Origin: Timema cristinae
Taxonomy: Eukaryota > Arthropoda > Insecta > Phasmatodea > Timematidae
Assembly (NCBI GenBank): GCA_039000515.1
Contig: JBCFYV010011135.1
Location: forward strand, 32,951,876-33,015,875
Reading direction: 5' to 3'
Length of the DNA stretch: 64,000 nt
Position 1 is the stretch's first letter. Each line of letters starts with the position of its first letter. A program made the position numbers and the translations under genes. The notes beneath the pieces are model-generated. The model worked only from the letters and a program-made list of their open reading frames with translations. It made no database searches and had not been told where the DNA came from. Below, in pieces: positions 1 to 10,974 of the stretch.

Positions 1-915
1 TATATATTTATCTCAAAAAATATCCACAAAGTAAATAAAATACCACAACACAATGTTGTCACAACCACCCGGACGTAAAATAAATCACATTTAAAGTAAC
101 GTGTCATCCCCGGTCAATGTATTCAGTCACGCTAAACAGAAAAGTTAAAAAAAAAAAAAGTTTAATACTCACTTTACCCAATTTCTCTCACAGATATTAA
201 TAATTCATGTTTCTCTACTTTAAAAAAAAACAACATAACCTCTCCTTTTGTAATCTCATAGGAGGGTCAATTTAAAAGTTTTTTTGTCAAGGGGGGGGGG
301 GTGGAAGTTAAGGGAGCCAGAAAGGAGCCTCAAATATTCTCTGGTACAGGTACTATAATGGGTTTGGGAACTTATATATTCAGTGCTAAAGTGGTTTAAA
401 AAGGGAAGAAGCAGAGAGGGGGGGGGGGGGGGAGATAAATAACAGGACAAGTGGGCGGCTAGAGAAATATGTCGCCGGAGATTGGTAGCCCTGTGCCGTG
501 GCAAACTACCAAACTTCTCCTACCCGATCCCTCTGACTGCGTAGGATTAAGTGTAGGGAGAAGGATAGTGGAAGGAGTGAAGTTTTTTTTTTTTTTTTTT
601 TTTGTAAAATGAAGGAAGCTTTTTTTTTTTTTTTTTGGAAAAAAATAACATAACGAAACTTTTGTAATTTCTGTATTTTGTAATTTTTTTTTTTGTTTAG
701 TGACAATGTTAACGAACAGAGGAAATTTTTAAAGTATTAATGATTCAGAGCTGTACAAATTAAATGAAAAGCTTTTGTTTTTTTAAAAAAAAAAAGGAAA
801 AAAAGAATAATAAAATATAAAGAGTAAAAAGGTGGTTACGAATCATACATGAAATTTTAATGACATTTATGTTTAATCAGTTATTTTTTTTAAGGACCTA
901 TTTAATTTGATTTTA
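1..915. other. AT-rich low-complexity stretch, no gene seen
   Basis: No recognisable gene. It holds long homopolymer runs: poly-G near 292-302 and 419-432, and poly-T/poly-A near 584-603, 620-636 and 781-796. Open frames here read through those runs and show no conserved motif. Confidence 0.7.
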
Positions 916-1163
916 CCCACTTCGGTGGTCGAACAGTCTAAGGCGTCACTCTTGCGATAAACTATGATTGGCTAAGAACGGGGAAATCGGATTTCGAATA
1001 CTAATCGGGTGTAATTAAAAAAAGTTTTTTTTTAAGATATATTTTCCACACTTCTTTATGAAAATGTGGGTACGCTTCCTCTAAAATTCAACCTTTCCTA
1101 TTCCTAAACCATCAATATAATTAATACACATGTGTACAGCCTTAACGGGTAGTAAGACTCGGG
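916..1163 (+). mobile_element. SINE-B copy, diverged
   Basis: A tRNA-derived SINE read head first. The head CCCACTTCGGTGGTCG is followed by a diverged B-box-like segment, the body 'GTGGGTACGCTTCCTCTAAA', and the tail GGGTAGTAAGACTCGGG. This is the same layout as the other SINE-B copies here, which end in GTAGTAAGACGCGGTGCT plus an AT-rich repeat. No TSD was found, so the copy is probably old. Confidence 0.75.
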
Positions 1164-1191
1164 AGATAGAAAAAAACATATTTTTTATCAC

Positions 1192-1434
1192 CTTGCCTTA
1201 CAACCATTCGGGTTATAAGCTTATTTACTAATCACGACAACGTTTTTAGGGATAATACAGGTTATATTTAGAGAAAATGTACCCACATTTGCGTGAGTGG
1301 TAGAGTAGAAAATCATTTAGAAAAAAACCACCCGTGATACATCCGACCGGGACTCGAACCTCAAATCTCCCCTTCATCGGTAGTTTATTCTGGTGCGAGA
1401 ATAGCATCTTAGACCATGCGGCCACCGAGGTGGG
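1192..1434 (-). mobile_element. SINE-B copy
   Basis: Reverse-oriented SINE-B. It begins with the tail complement (CTTACAACCATTCGGGTTAT) and ends with the head complement CATGCGGCCACCGAGGTGGG. The B-box complement GACTCGAACCTC is near 1350. Together with the copy at 916 it forms a tail-to-tail pair, an inverted arrangement about 0.5 kb long. The open frames across it come from the SINE and from flanking G-rich sequence and are not genes. Confidence 0.8.
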
Positions 1435-1910
1435 TGATCTAAATGTTGAGAGAATCGTGGGGAAAAGACTATACAGATATACAAATTTGTATTTTTTGAG
1501 GGGGGGGTGTGTGGGAGGGGGGGGGAGCGGTTTGTTTGGGAAGGAATAAAACCAAGAGACTCCTGGTACGTTATCAGCAACCCCTCCCGAACAGAAACAC
1601 GAAAAAAAACACACACCCTCTTTTCTGTCAGGGCTGGGAGATGATAAACATCCCTTAACCTTGCCACCCTTACGAGCTATGTAGGACCTTCCTACAAACC
1701 CCTCCCTTACCCTGCTACATTTAGCTCGTAGACCAACCAGCACGTGACCACGATAAACATCCCTTATGACACCCATCAGCCATAGATGAGTGGCACGATG
1801 CCATCAACTTAAATTGATGTTAAGTACTCTTTGTAGATATGTCGGTTGGAATATTCTTTACACAGAAACAAATGCACTCTCAAGTCAGTCCCAAGATTTA
1901 AAGTACCCAC
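1435..1910. other. Non-coding, G-rich and unrecognised
   Basis: It contains G runs near 1500-1525 and unique-looking sequence to 1910. The reverse-strand open frame of 176 codons has proline runs opposite the G tracts and no recognisable domain, so I do not call it a gene. Confidence 0.5.
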
Positions 1911-2282
1911 TTAAGGTGCGGCCGAAGGGAGCACGAGTATTTTTTACAGTTTTATAGAATTGACATTTTTTGACCAAAATAAATCAAATATGTCTCCAGT
2001 AGCAACGTAGAGTTTAGTTTTCTTTACGTGCTAACATCAACAGATCTTGAATATCTGTCAAGGGTGTCCTGGAATTTGGTCAAAAGTTTTTCTCTTTAAT
2101 TAAAAAAAAGTTTTGATCAAATTCCAGGCCACCCTTGACAGATATTCAAGATCTGTTGATGTTAGCACGTAAAGAAAACTAAACTATGTTGCTACTGGAG
2201 AAATATTTGATTTACTTTGGTCAAAAAATGTCAATTCTATAAAAACTGTAAAAATACTTGCGCTCCCTTCGGCCGCACCTTA
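1911..2282. mobile_element. Foldback (long inverted repeat) element, best copy
   Basis: The arms (about 1911-2094 and 2098-2282) are near-perfect reverse complements of ~183 bp with almost no loop. The outer ends read TTAAGGTGCGGCCG and CGGCCGCACCTTAA. Inner landmarks such as CAACAGATCTTGAATATCTG occur in both arms. Related copies lie near 6640-6957, 19920-20515 and 39110-39935. TTAA at both ends may be a target duplication; TTAA-targeting transposases such as piggyBac are known, but that assignment is inference. It encodes nothing. Confidence 0.85.
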
Positions 2283-2898
2283 ACGACATTGCCTATTTAG
2301 AGATTTTCTAAGCAATTTTGCGAAACGGGTTGGATAAGCAATCTAAGCACAATCACACTTTGACACCAATGTACGAAATAGAAAGAGAGGGACGAAAATT
2401 AGCAGTTCACTCCGAGAAGCCTCTTGTTTATCTACTGATAACAGTTCCCCTCTTCCTCTGACGAATTCACAAACTCACTATAAATTGTGTTCCTTTTAAA
2501 TCATCGGCTTTCTTTTTAAAACTACCTTTTTCTTTGTTTCCTATTATAGATGGACATTTGCTACCAAGGACTTTTTAATCCACATCCTGGCAGGAAGACT
2601 CCTACAGGACATTTTCGTAAATAAAACGAATAGCCAGAGCTGTAGGTTTTTTTATAAAAATAATGTTACAAAAAAAACCACTTCAAGATAAAAATAACAA
2701 TTTTGTGACACTGTAGGATTATTTTTTAGAATTATTTAAGAATTTAGATTTCTTTGTTTCAATTCTATATATTTTTAAAACTAACTGATGAAAACGTAAA
2801 TTAACATGGGAAATGCTATCTTGACCCACCATGACGTCACAGATGAATAAACATCCTTTGGTTCGATTCCTACCGAGGGCAATTAATGTGAATATATT
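2283..2898. other. Unrecognised AT-rich sequence
   Basis: No repeat shared within the window and no coding signal were seen. Confidence 0.5.
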
Positions 2899-3165
2899 GG
2901 TAACTGTTGGCCTCAATGGTCTTGATGATAAAGTGTTCGTCTCAGGAAACGATATTCGTGGGTTCGAACCCATCCGGGATCGACCAAGTTTTATTGAGAG
3001 ATAAGAATCCGTAGCAAAACTTCCTTCGGGAGGTAAGTGATGGCGTTGGTCCCGTGTGGATTGTGGTAAGTAAAATAACCTTGGAAGGTATGGGAAAGTA
3101 CCTTTACCGGCAAAATTGGTAGGAACTTTCGCTCTCACTCATAGAAATTCTCGTGTACCGATACA
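2899..3165 (+). mobile_element. SINE-C copy 1
   Basis: Third SINE family. The tRNA-like head has a canonical B box (GGGTTCGAACCC near 2960), then the body landmarks AATCCGTAGCAAAACTTCCT, GGTCCCGTGTGGATTGTGG, CCTTGGAAGGTATG and TTTCGCTCTCACTCATAGAA. Two more copies at 37315-37572 and 58930-59183 share this order. Unlike SINE-A and SINE-B it lacks the GTAGTAAGACGCGGTGCT tail. The 139-codon reverse frame over it is incidental. Confidence 0.75.
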
Positions 3166-3189
3166 ATCATTCTCGATCACTCAAATAAG

Positions 3190-3538
3190 ATTAAGCTAGT
3201 TTGTAAGTCTATATCCCTGTTTTGGTCCTGTCACCCGGATATTACAACTCCTGGTGCTAGTGTTGCTGTCCTAGGTTAAGTTAGTTTGTAAGTCTATATC
3301 CCTGTGTTGGTCCTGTTACCCAGATATTATAACTCCTGGTGCTAATGTTGCTGTGCTAGGTTAAGTTAGTTTGTAAGTCTATATCCCTGTGTTGGTCCTG
3401 TTACCCAGATATTACAACTCCTGGTGCTAATGTTGCTGTGCTAGGTTAAGTTAGTTTGTAAGTCTATATCCCTATGTTGGTCATATTACCCAGATATTAC
3501 AACTCCTGGTGCTAATGTTGCTGTCCTAGGTTAAGAAA
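3190..3538 (+). repeat. 85-bp tandem array, locus 1
   Basis: About four copies of an 85-bp unit containing TTAGTTTGTAAGTCTATATC, GTTGGTCCTGTTACCCAGAT and AACTCCTGGTGCTAGTGTTG. The same unit recurs at 9983-10556, 44797-46196 and, inverted, 62228-63403. No reading frame stays open through successive units. Confidence 0.95.
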
Positions 3539-3663
3539 TGATGTTGAGAGCACTCAATGGTAAGCCTCACCTTAAGTAGAAAGTATTAAGTGTTTTTACC
3601 GACACGGCTGTTGCAGCCTGTGTAAATGTTAGTGCTGGTTTAGCCGGCATGTTCAGTGTTATA

Positions 3664-3664
3664 G

Positions 3665-3716
<52 letters not shown>
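3664..3716. repeat. (GC)n-(GT)n alternating purine-pyrimidine tract
   Basis: About seven GC dinucleotides run directly into about twenty GT dinucleotides. Alternating tracts of this composition are known to adopt Z-DNA under negative supercoiling. It lies between the 85-bp and 51-bp arrays. Confidence 0.9.
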
Positions 3717-3720
<4 letters not shown>

Positions 3721-3953
3721 GTCTAACCCACACACGTTGAGCTAGGACGTGTCACGGGACATTAACCAGGATCTGAAGAAGGTACACCCCGATTTTCATA
3801 GAAAGAGAATTTTAAAAATTACATACATGTTTTGTTACAATTTAGAGTCAAATTTGGTAACATTTTACTATATTTTTATCGTTATTATATATGTATTAAT
3901 AACTTCTATCAAACGTTACGATTGAATATTCACAAGATAACTTTTATAGTTGA

Positions 3954-5417
3954 AAGATAATGTTCTTCCTATGAACATTGGACTGTAGTAACTGTTCTAA
4001 CTGTCAGATAAGGTTCTTCCTATGAAGATTGGACTGTAGTAACTGTTCTAGCTGTCAGATAAGGTTCTTTCTATGAACATTGGACTGTAGTAACTGTTCT
4101 AGCTGTCAGATAAGGTTCTTCCTGTGAACAATGGACTGTAGTAACTGTTCTAGCTGTCAGATAAGGTTCTTCCTATGAACATTGGATTGTAGTAACTGTT
4201 CTAGCTGTCAGATAAGGTTCTTCCTATGAACATTGGATTGTAGTAACTGTTCTAACTGTCAGATAAGGTTCTTCCTATGAAGATTGGACTGTAGTAACTG
4301 TTCTAGCTGTCAGATAAGGTTCTTCCTATGAACATTGGATTGTAGTAACTGTTCTAGCAGTCAGATAAGGTTCTTCCTATGAACATTGGACTGTAGTAAC
4401 TGTTCTAGCTGTCAGATAAGGTTCTTCCTGTGAACAGTAGACTGTAGTAACTGTTCTAGCTGTCAGATAAGGTTCTTCCTATGAACATTGGACTGTAGTA
4501 ACTGTTCTAGCTGTCAGATAAGGTTCTTCCTGTGAACAGTAGACTGTAGTAGCTGTTCTAGCTGTCAGATAAGGTTCTTCCTGTGAACAGTAGACTGTAG
4601 TAACTGTTCTAGCTGTCAGATAAGGTTCTTCCTATGAACATTGGATTGTAGTAACTGTTCTAGCTGTCAGATAAGGTTCTTTCTATGAACATTGGACTGT
4701 AGTAACTGTTCTAGTTGTCAGATAAGGTTCTTCCTGTGAACAGTAGACTGTAGTAACTGTTCTAGCTGTCAGATAAGGTTCTTCCTGTGAACAGTAGACT
4801 GTAGTAACTGTTCAAGCTGTCAGATAAGGTTCTTCCTGTGAACAGTAGACTGTAGTAACTGTTCTAGCTGTCAGATAAGGTTCTTCCTGTGAACAGTAGA
4901 CTGTAGTAACTGTTCTAGCTGTCAGATAAGGTTCTTACTACGAACAATGGACTGTAGTAACTGTTCTAGCTGTCAGATAAGGTTCTTCCTATGAACAATG
5001 GACTGTAGTAACTGTTCTAGCTGTCAGATAAGGTTCTTCCTATGAACAATGAACTGTAGTAACTGTTCTAGCTGTCAGATAAGGTTCTTCCTATAACATT
5101 GGACTGTAGTAACTGTTTTAGTTGTCAGATAAGGTTATTCCTATGAACATTGGACTGTAGTAACTGTTCTAGCTGTCAGATAAGGTTCTTCCTATAACAT
5201 TGGACTGTAGTAACTGTTCTAGTTGTCAGATAAGGTTCTTCCTATGAACATTGGACTGTAGTAACTGTTCTAGCTGTCAGATAAGGTTCTTCCCTATGAA
5301 CAATGGACTGTAGTAACTGTTCTAGCTGTCAGATAAGGTTCTTCCTATGAAAATGGACTGTAGTAACTGTTCTAGCTGTCAGATAAGGTTCTTACTAAGG
5401 ACAGTAGACTGTAGTAA
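3954..5417 (+). repeat. 51-bp tandem array, locus 1
   Basis: About 28-29 copies of a 51-bp unit (core CTGTCAGATAAGGTTCTTCC, then TATGAACATTGGACTGTAGT). Variants such as GAACAGTAGACTG and GAACAATGGACTG are interspersed, and two copies lack one base. Inverted short arrays of the same unit lie at 29490-29745 and 43736-43992. The period is a multiple of three, but stops occur in each unit. Confidence 0.95.
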
Positions 5418-5555
5418 TTATATAATGTATGTAATCCTACACTTTGTTTATCTTGAAGACTACCAATTTTACCTTGACGGTTTCCATTATAGTACAGCTT
5501 ATGAGTTATGGTCACAGTGTAGTCAGTCAAGATTCAGGGGGAATGTCTCATTAGT

Positions 5556-5606
<51 letters not shown>

Positions 5607-5839
5607 TATTATTATTAGCACCTCGTCTTACTAACCATCTGGGATATACACACATGTTCTAATTACGCTCATGTTTTATGGATAAGGAAGGTTGTATTTA
5701 AAATAAGTGTACCCGCATGAGCATGAAAAAATTTACGAAAAAACCACCTTGGCTGGATTAAAATAACTATCTTCCTCACATCAACAGTCAGTCTAATGCG
5801 AAAGTAACGCCTTAGACCATGTGGCCACTGAATCGGGTT
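5556..5839 (-). mobile_element. SINE-B copy with (TAA)n tail
   Basis: A (TAA)n/(TTA)n tract at 5556-5616 is followed by the complement of the SINE tail (AGCACCTCGTCTTACTAACC), the body (GTGTACCCGCATGAGCATG) and the degraded head complement CCATGTGGCCACTGAATCGGG. The tail comes first, so the element reads on the minus strand. Confidence 0.8.
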
Positions 5840-5906
5840 ACGTTACTGTTAGTGTGTATTTAGTACAAATATTTAAATGAGAAAAATGTATTATGATTTG
5901 TAATAA

Positions 5907-6152
5907 TATATTAATAATAATACTTATCGACGCATCTTACCACCAGTTCGGGTTATACGCTTAAGTACTATTATGGATTAGTAATTGGGAAAATTAATTT
6001 AGAGGAAGTGAGCCCGCATTTGCATGGAGGGAGAGTGGAAAACTACACCCTACTACACCCAAGCGATATTCGAACCTCAATCTCTCCGTCCTTGGCAGTC
6101 TAATTCAATACGAAACTAGCGCGTTATGTAACTACGCCTACGAGACGGATTA
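5907..6152 (-). mobile_element. SINE-B copy, alternative head
   Basis: Tail complement CATCTTACCACCAGTTCGGG, body complement GTGAGCCCGCATTTGCATGG, and B-box complement ATTCGAACCTCAATCTCTCC. The head (GCGCGTTATGTAACTACGCC) resembles the variant head of the copy at 18321-18594 more than the usual GGCCGCATGGTCTAAGGC. Confidence 0.75.
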
Positions 6153-6639
6153 TGACTTATTGATGTTAACGAGATATTAAACTAACCTAATTTAGTAACA
6201 AGTTTTTTTTCTTCAAGGAGAACTGTTGATTCACTACTTATAATTAAAACGTTACAATTAATGATAATAATATTGACGTTAAAAAAAAAATTCTTTAATA
6301 ATTTGTAAACTTTTAATGAACGCTGTAATATATACCTTGGACTCAACTTTTAATTCTTTTTAATCCGCTGAGTAAATTGTTGAAAAACTAAACTTCTAGC
6401 AAATTAACAAGTCAGGACTTTTAATTTAAATTACCTTCGTTATATATATTAAAAAAAAAAATTCACTTCCAAGCATTAGCTTTTTAAATAAATGAATAAA
6501 ATTCAAGAAATAATTAAATACTTTTTAATTTATATTTGAGTTTTAATATCAATATAATGTTGTATCAAATAATAAAATAGATTGTTAAATGGTACTTTAA
6601 ACACTGTGTTCTTGCAGTTTTTACCGCACAACCTTTTTT
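6153..6639. other. AT-rich unrecognised sequence
   Basis: Poly-A/T runs and no repeat family or coding signal that I could support. Confidence 0.5.
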
Positions 6640-6957
6640 TAGCGATAATAAATAAAATATTGCTCTGGTCAAGATAAAGAGGTTTATTTTCTTCACATGG
6701 TGATATCAATAGTGGTTGAATATCTGTCATGAGCATATCGTCATTAAATGACTTTCTAAATGAAAAGAAAACCTGTCATTAAATTACAGGACACCTTCGA
6801 CAGATATTTAACATCTGTTGATGTTACCGTGTGAAGAAAATTCAACACTATGTTTCTACTGAAAATTAGTATGATTTCTTTTATTAAAAAAAAAATTTTT
6901 TTCTATAAAAATTGAAAAAAAAACTTTCTTGCGTTCCCTATAAAACCTACCTTAAAG
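6640..6957. mobile_element. Foldback element, degraded copy
   Basis: The left part has TTTATTTTCTTCACATGGTG and GTTGAATATCTGTCATGAGC. The right part has GACAGATATTTAACATCTGT, then CACTATGTTTCTACTGAAAA, and ends near CTACCTTAAAG. The layout matches the foldback at 1911-2282, but the arms have diverged. The left boundary is approximate. Confidence 0.6.
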
Positions 6958-7423
6958 GCACTATATTTAAGTCATTTCCCCGTACAACAATTAAACTAAA
7001 AAATCTTTTTCCTTGGCAAAGCCGAGCATTTCACCTAGTTATTAATAAAATACGTTATATTCGCGTGCTATATCTTCAATTAATTGTTTAATTAGCTATT
7101 AACTCCCCCATATTGAGGTCACATCAAATATAGGGAGATATAATTCCAAAATTTAGTTTTAAAAACCCGCCAAATAATTTGGCAACCATAGAAGTTTTTT
7201 CGATTTACAAAAAATAACGATTTTATTAAGTGTCAATGCCGTTGTAAATTTTGTGTATTATTCCAAATTCAGGCGTTTACCAATTTTGATATCAATTTTT
7301 TGTCATTTTTGGATGCTGACATTTTTGACATTTTAATTTTTTTTTTAGCACTTGTCAGCTTTGGTATTTATAAATTCCGGCAGAAAGGCTTAGCTTACAA
7401 TCTATAAGTCATTCACGAGCTAA
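6958..7423. other. Unrecognised AT-rich sequence
   Basis: It contains a short direct repetition of TTTTTGACATTTT-like words near 7300-7340. No gene or known element was recognised. Confidence 0.45.
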
Positions 7424-8075
7424 GTTTACCTGGATGACAGCTCGAAATGTTACTAGAAGTAATCCCTAATATATCACTACGCCAACAGCTGACATTCACT
7501 TTGGATGATTAATGAAAACAGATGGTAATATATTAATGTGATTGCTAACCACAGTAATTTATGCCAATATTATTTATATATTTATTTGAGGTCGGACACA
7601 AAGTTTATTTATAGTTTTATTCCCTTAAAAAAATATTACACCACTTTCACAAAAACTTCTAACGAAAATATCTTCGAAATGGCGACTGACGAATCTAAAC
7701 CATATGATTGAACATAACGGTAAACAAGTTTTTTTACAATGATGCAGACACGCAGTTGATGAAAATATTTTATTAAATTAAATATTTCAAAATACGATAA
7801 AATAATCATAAATCATTTATTGTATGTAAAAAATGACAACAATTTTCTCTTTTCCAAGTAAATACGATGCCTGTATTAAAAGTTATTTATGTGTCACTAT
7901 ATTACACAAAATCAGTAACGTTCCAAAACAAAGAATAAGTACTTTTAATTATGTTTAAAATATTGTTTCGAGTTGGATAAAAAGAGATATTAAAAAAAAT
8001 GAAATAGTATGAGAAATCTTAAGTTTACGTTATTTTAAATGTAATATATAACAGGTAATTAAAGATCTTTACATT
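7424..8075 (+). mobile_element. TIR element copy 1, left part (interrupted)
   Basis: This starts with GTTTACCTGGATGACAGCTC. The rest is the diverged reverse complement of 27060-27703 over about 640 bp, sharing words such as TCGAGTTGGATAAAAAGA-like, ACGATGCCTGTATTAAAA and TGGCGACTGACGA-like segments. The matching right terminus (TTCGAACTATCATCCAGGTA) is at about 9344-9363, beyond an insertion. Its size without the insertion is ~736 bp. No transposase is visible, so it looks like a non-autonomous DNA transposon. Confidence 0.7.
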
Positions 8076-9279
8076 TGTAACGAGTTACACGAAATATCAA
8101 TGGGTCAACACTCACCAACCCGGGGGGCCGCTCTCGAAGACCATCACACAGCACAAAAACACTATCACTGATCTCCGCTCTCCGAAGTAATACTGAACTG
8201 ACTGAGCGACGCGCCCGATTTGACCGACTGCAAGAATCGAACACGTGTCCAGCCAGCCGAAGAAAGAAGAGAGTTCCGTCTCCGGCCGCACGCAGCGTCT
8301 GGGCGCTTCGATATTGTTCTCGAAGCAACGCGTCTATTCCATTGTTAGGTTTCTCCTACCTTCCATCTCCTTCGATCCTACCCCTACTCTGGGAACTATA
8401 TTTTGTATATATACGGCTACGCCGGGAACGTAAGGTCTCTTACTACCCCACCTTCTTGTGGATAAGAGGTGAGAACGGCGACCTAGGTCTTGGGGATTAT
8501 TGTTATATATATCAAAATTACAGTTTCGGCTCATGGGGGGCAGTCTTGTCAAAATTATAATTTTGGTTCTTAAAACCTTGTGTTATTTTGAAACTTGCAA
8601 TGCCATGCGCTTACCGCGGCATGTAGAGAGGCCGTCACCCGCCTAAATTTGGGGTCCAAGCCCAAAATTTGTTAGTTATTTAAGTAAATTGTTGTTTATG
8701 TTAGAGCACTGAGTTCGCCTGTGCGCCCGGGTTCGAAACCCGACTTGCATATAATTCACTTATTAATTTAGTTGTATTTAAACTCAGCTTTATTTATCTG
8801 GTTAAATACTGGAAGTTATGTTACTTAGTTTACTTTTACATTTGGGGCTTATTGGATTGGTGTGACGCCATGTTAGCTTCATGCGTCTTTAAATGTTAAT
8901 GTTTAAACTTGGCGTGATAACTGTTGCGCGGGGGTTACGGTTATGCCGTACGTCTTATGTCAATAATACTAGCAGGTTAAACGACCAAGGAACTAAGGTT
9001 CATAAAGTGTGATCCCGAACTGGGAGTTTTTATTTGATTCTGGGCCCGACACGTTTAGTGTCTTTTTGACTCTCCTAAGGAGGTTTCATGTTTGTTTACT
9101 TATGTTATCTAATAGACTCCGATGGTTAACGCAGAGGTGCGCTTCACGCACAGATTGTGCCTTCTTGGTTATTATAATATTGTTTTTCTCACAATAAAAT
9201 TTATTTTGTTCAACCAGGTAACATTCTTGCCTGATTTTCAGTCTTCCTCACCCTTTAGATATTAAGGGGAGGGGTTGCA
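8076..9279 (+). mobile_element. Solo-LTR-like insertion, 1204 bp
   Basis: It begins TGTAACGAG and ends GGGGTTGCA, so TGTAAC is nearly inverted at the other end (GTTGCA), as in LTRs. It is flanked by CATT at 8072-8075 and 9280-9283, a 4-bp duplication. It interrupts the TIR element whose two halves lie on either side. It is more GC-rich than its surroundings and has a TATATATA motif near 8406 and AATAAA near 9193, consistent with promoter and poly(A) signals. No internal retrotransposon genes are present. A tRNA-like B box (GGGTTCGAAACCC) lies near 8730. Strand is inferred from the AATAAA. Confidence 0.6.
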
Positions 9280-9363
9280 CATTTATAACACAACTGTGTT
9301 CTTTTACAGTGTTGGCAACCCAAAACCTAAACATATGATTTTCGAACTATCATCCAGGTAAAA
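9280..9363 (+). mobile_element. TIR element copy 1, right end
   Basis: GGCAACCCAAAACCTAAACA followed by TTCGAACTATCATCCAGGTA matches, inverted, the left end of the intact copy at 26955-27703. This is the piece cut off by the insertion at 8076-9279. Confidence 0.7.
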
Positions 9364-9982
9364 ACCTATCGTGAACCGAATATAGTGAAGTGAAGTTACG
9401 TGACGTCTAATCGGTATTATATACTTATCCTTGTGCGAGTTTTTGCATTATTAATATAAAAGATTTGTATTCACAGCCTTTAGGTTAGTATAAACTCTTG
9501 TAATTCCATCAAAGATTGAATATGAGTATAGACAAAGTCACTTCACAGCGTGTAGGCCAGTATAAGATGATACTTTCTACAAGGACTGATATTCGTTTAA
9601 AGATAGTATCTTCACACGTTGGATCCTGGTATAATCTATCAATCCACTCACAGCCTGCTAACAAGAATAAAACAAATCCTCTGGACAATAGGCCGGACAA
9701 GTAAGTACTTGTAATGAATGACCATTTGACAGTCAATTACTGGCACCGTAGAGGCCTGACCTCTGGCGTCGTCTGTGGGAAACTATCGAACTACGCTACC
9801 CTAGATTATGTTAGATTGATTAATTAAGGGTCTCCGCCTACTGCCTTTCCCCTCCATCATGAGAGGTTGTGACGTATATCCGTGGAGGATTAGTCACGTT
9901 AGTGGAAGGGGGGGTGGGGGGTTAAGACGAACTGGAGCATGGGATGACTCTAACCAAGACTCGGTGGGTAGGTAATCCAGCC
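9364..9982. other. Unrecognised non-repetitive stretch
   Basis: Two short overlapping open frames on opposite strands (about 62 and 75 codons) show no known motif. A donor-like GACAAGTAAGTAC sits near 9697, but no matching acceptor or conserved exon can be supported. Confidence 0.4.
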
Positions 9983-10556
9983 ATTACAACTCCTGGTGCT
10001 AGTGTTGCTGTCCTAGGTTAAGTTAGTTTGTAAGTCTATATCCCTGTGTTGGTCCTGTTACCCAGATATTACATCTCCTGGTGCTAGTGTTGCTGTCCTG
10101 GTTAAGTTAGTTTGTAAGTCATATCCTGTGTTGGTCCTGTTACCAGATATTATAACTCCTGGTGCTAGTGTTGCTGTCCTAGGTTAAGATAGTTTGTAAG
10201 TCTATATCCCTGTGTTGGTCCTGTTACCTGATATCACAACTCCTGGTGCTAGTGTTGCTGTCCTAGGTTAAGCTAGTTTGTAAGTCTATATCCCTGTGTT
10301 GGTCCTGTTATCCAGATATTACAACTCATGGTGCTAGTTTTGCTGTCCTAGGTTAAGTTAGTTTGTAAGTCTATATCCCAGTGTTGGTCCTGTTACCCAG
10401 ATATTACAACTCCTGGTGCTAGTGTTGCTGTCCTAGGTTAAGTTAGTTTGTAAGTCTATATCCCTGTGTTGGTCCTGTTACCCAGATATTACAACTCCTG
10501 GTGCTAGTGTTGCTGTCCTAGGTTAAGTTAGTTTGTAAGTCTATATCCCTGTGTTG
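9983..10556 (+). repeat. 85-bp tandem array, locus 2
   Basis: About 6.7 copies of the same 85-bp unit as at 3190, same orientation. Unit boundaries read CCTAGGTTAAGTTAGTTTGT. The copy near 10095-10145 has several single-base losses clustered within about 50 bp. Confidence 0.95.
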
Positions 10557-10737
10557 AATGAATCAAGTGCTAATAAAAGGCTAATGTATATTTATCCCGA
10601 GGGAATGGCGGAGGTAAAGGTGAAGAGTTTTTTGAAAAAGGTTATGTTTCAACAGTTGGTATCAACGTCCCCCCCCCCTCCCTCCAGTCATTAGCTTAAT
10701 GCCAGGTCCCCCAATATGTTCCCAACGCGTGAGTCAC

Positions 10738-10853
10738 GTACGATCTTACGTGAGAGAGTGAGGGGATCTTACGTGAGAGAGTGAGGGATCTATGAGAGAG
10801 TGAGGGGATCTTACGTGAGAGAGTGAGGGGATCTTACGTGAGAGAGTGAAGGC
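10738..10853 (+). repeat. ~24-bp minisatellite
   Basis: About five copies of a unit containing GATCTTACGTGAGAGAGTGA. One copy has lost the TTACG portion. Confidence 0.9.
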
Positions 10854-10974
10854 CGAGATCAGTTTTATTCAGGAGGTCAAAGGCCTTTTAGCTTTCGTTT
10901 CGACCTCTTAGAGAAATAATTATTCTGATAGTAAAAAAAAAATAAAAAGAATTGACTTAGATATTTTGAATAAA

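Noticed and set aside
1246..1776. A 176-codon minus-strand frame
   Set aside because: It spans a SINE-B and proline codons opposite G runs. No domain.
9690..9712. 5' splice site of a gene (ACAAGTAAGTAC)
   Set aside because: One donor-like match with no coding exon or acceptor is expected by chance.
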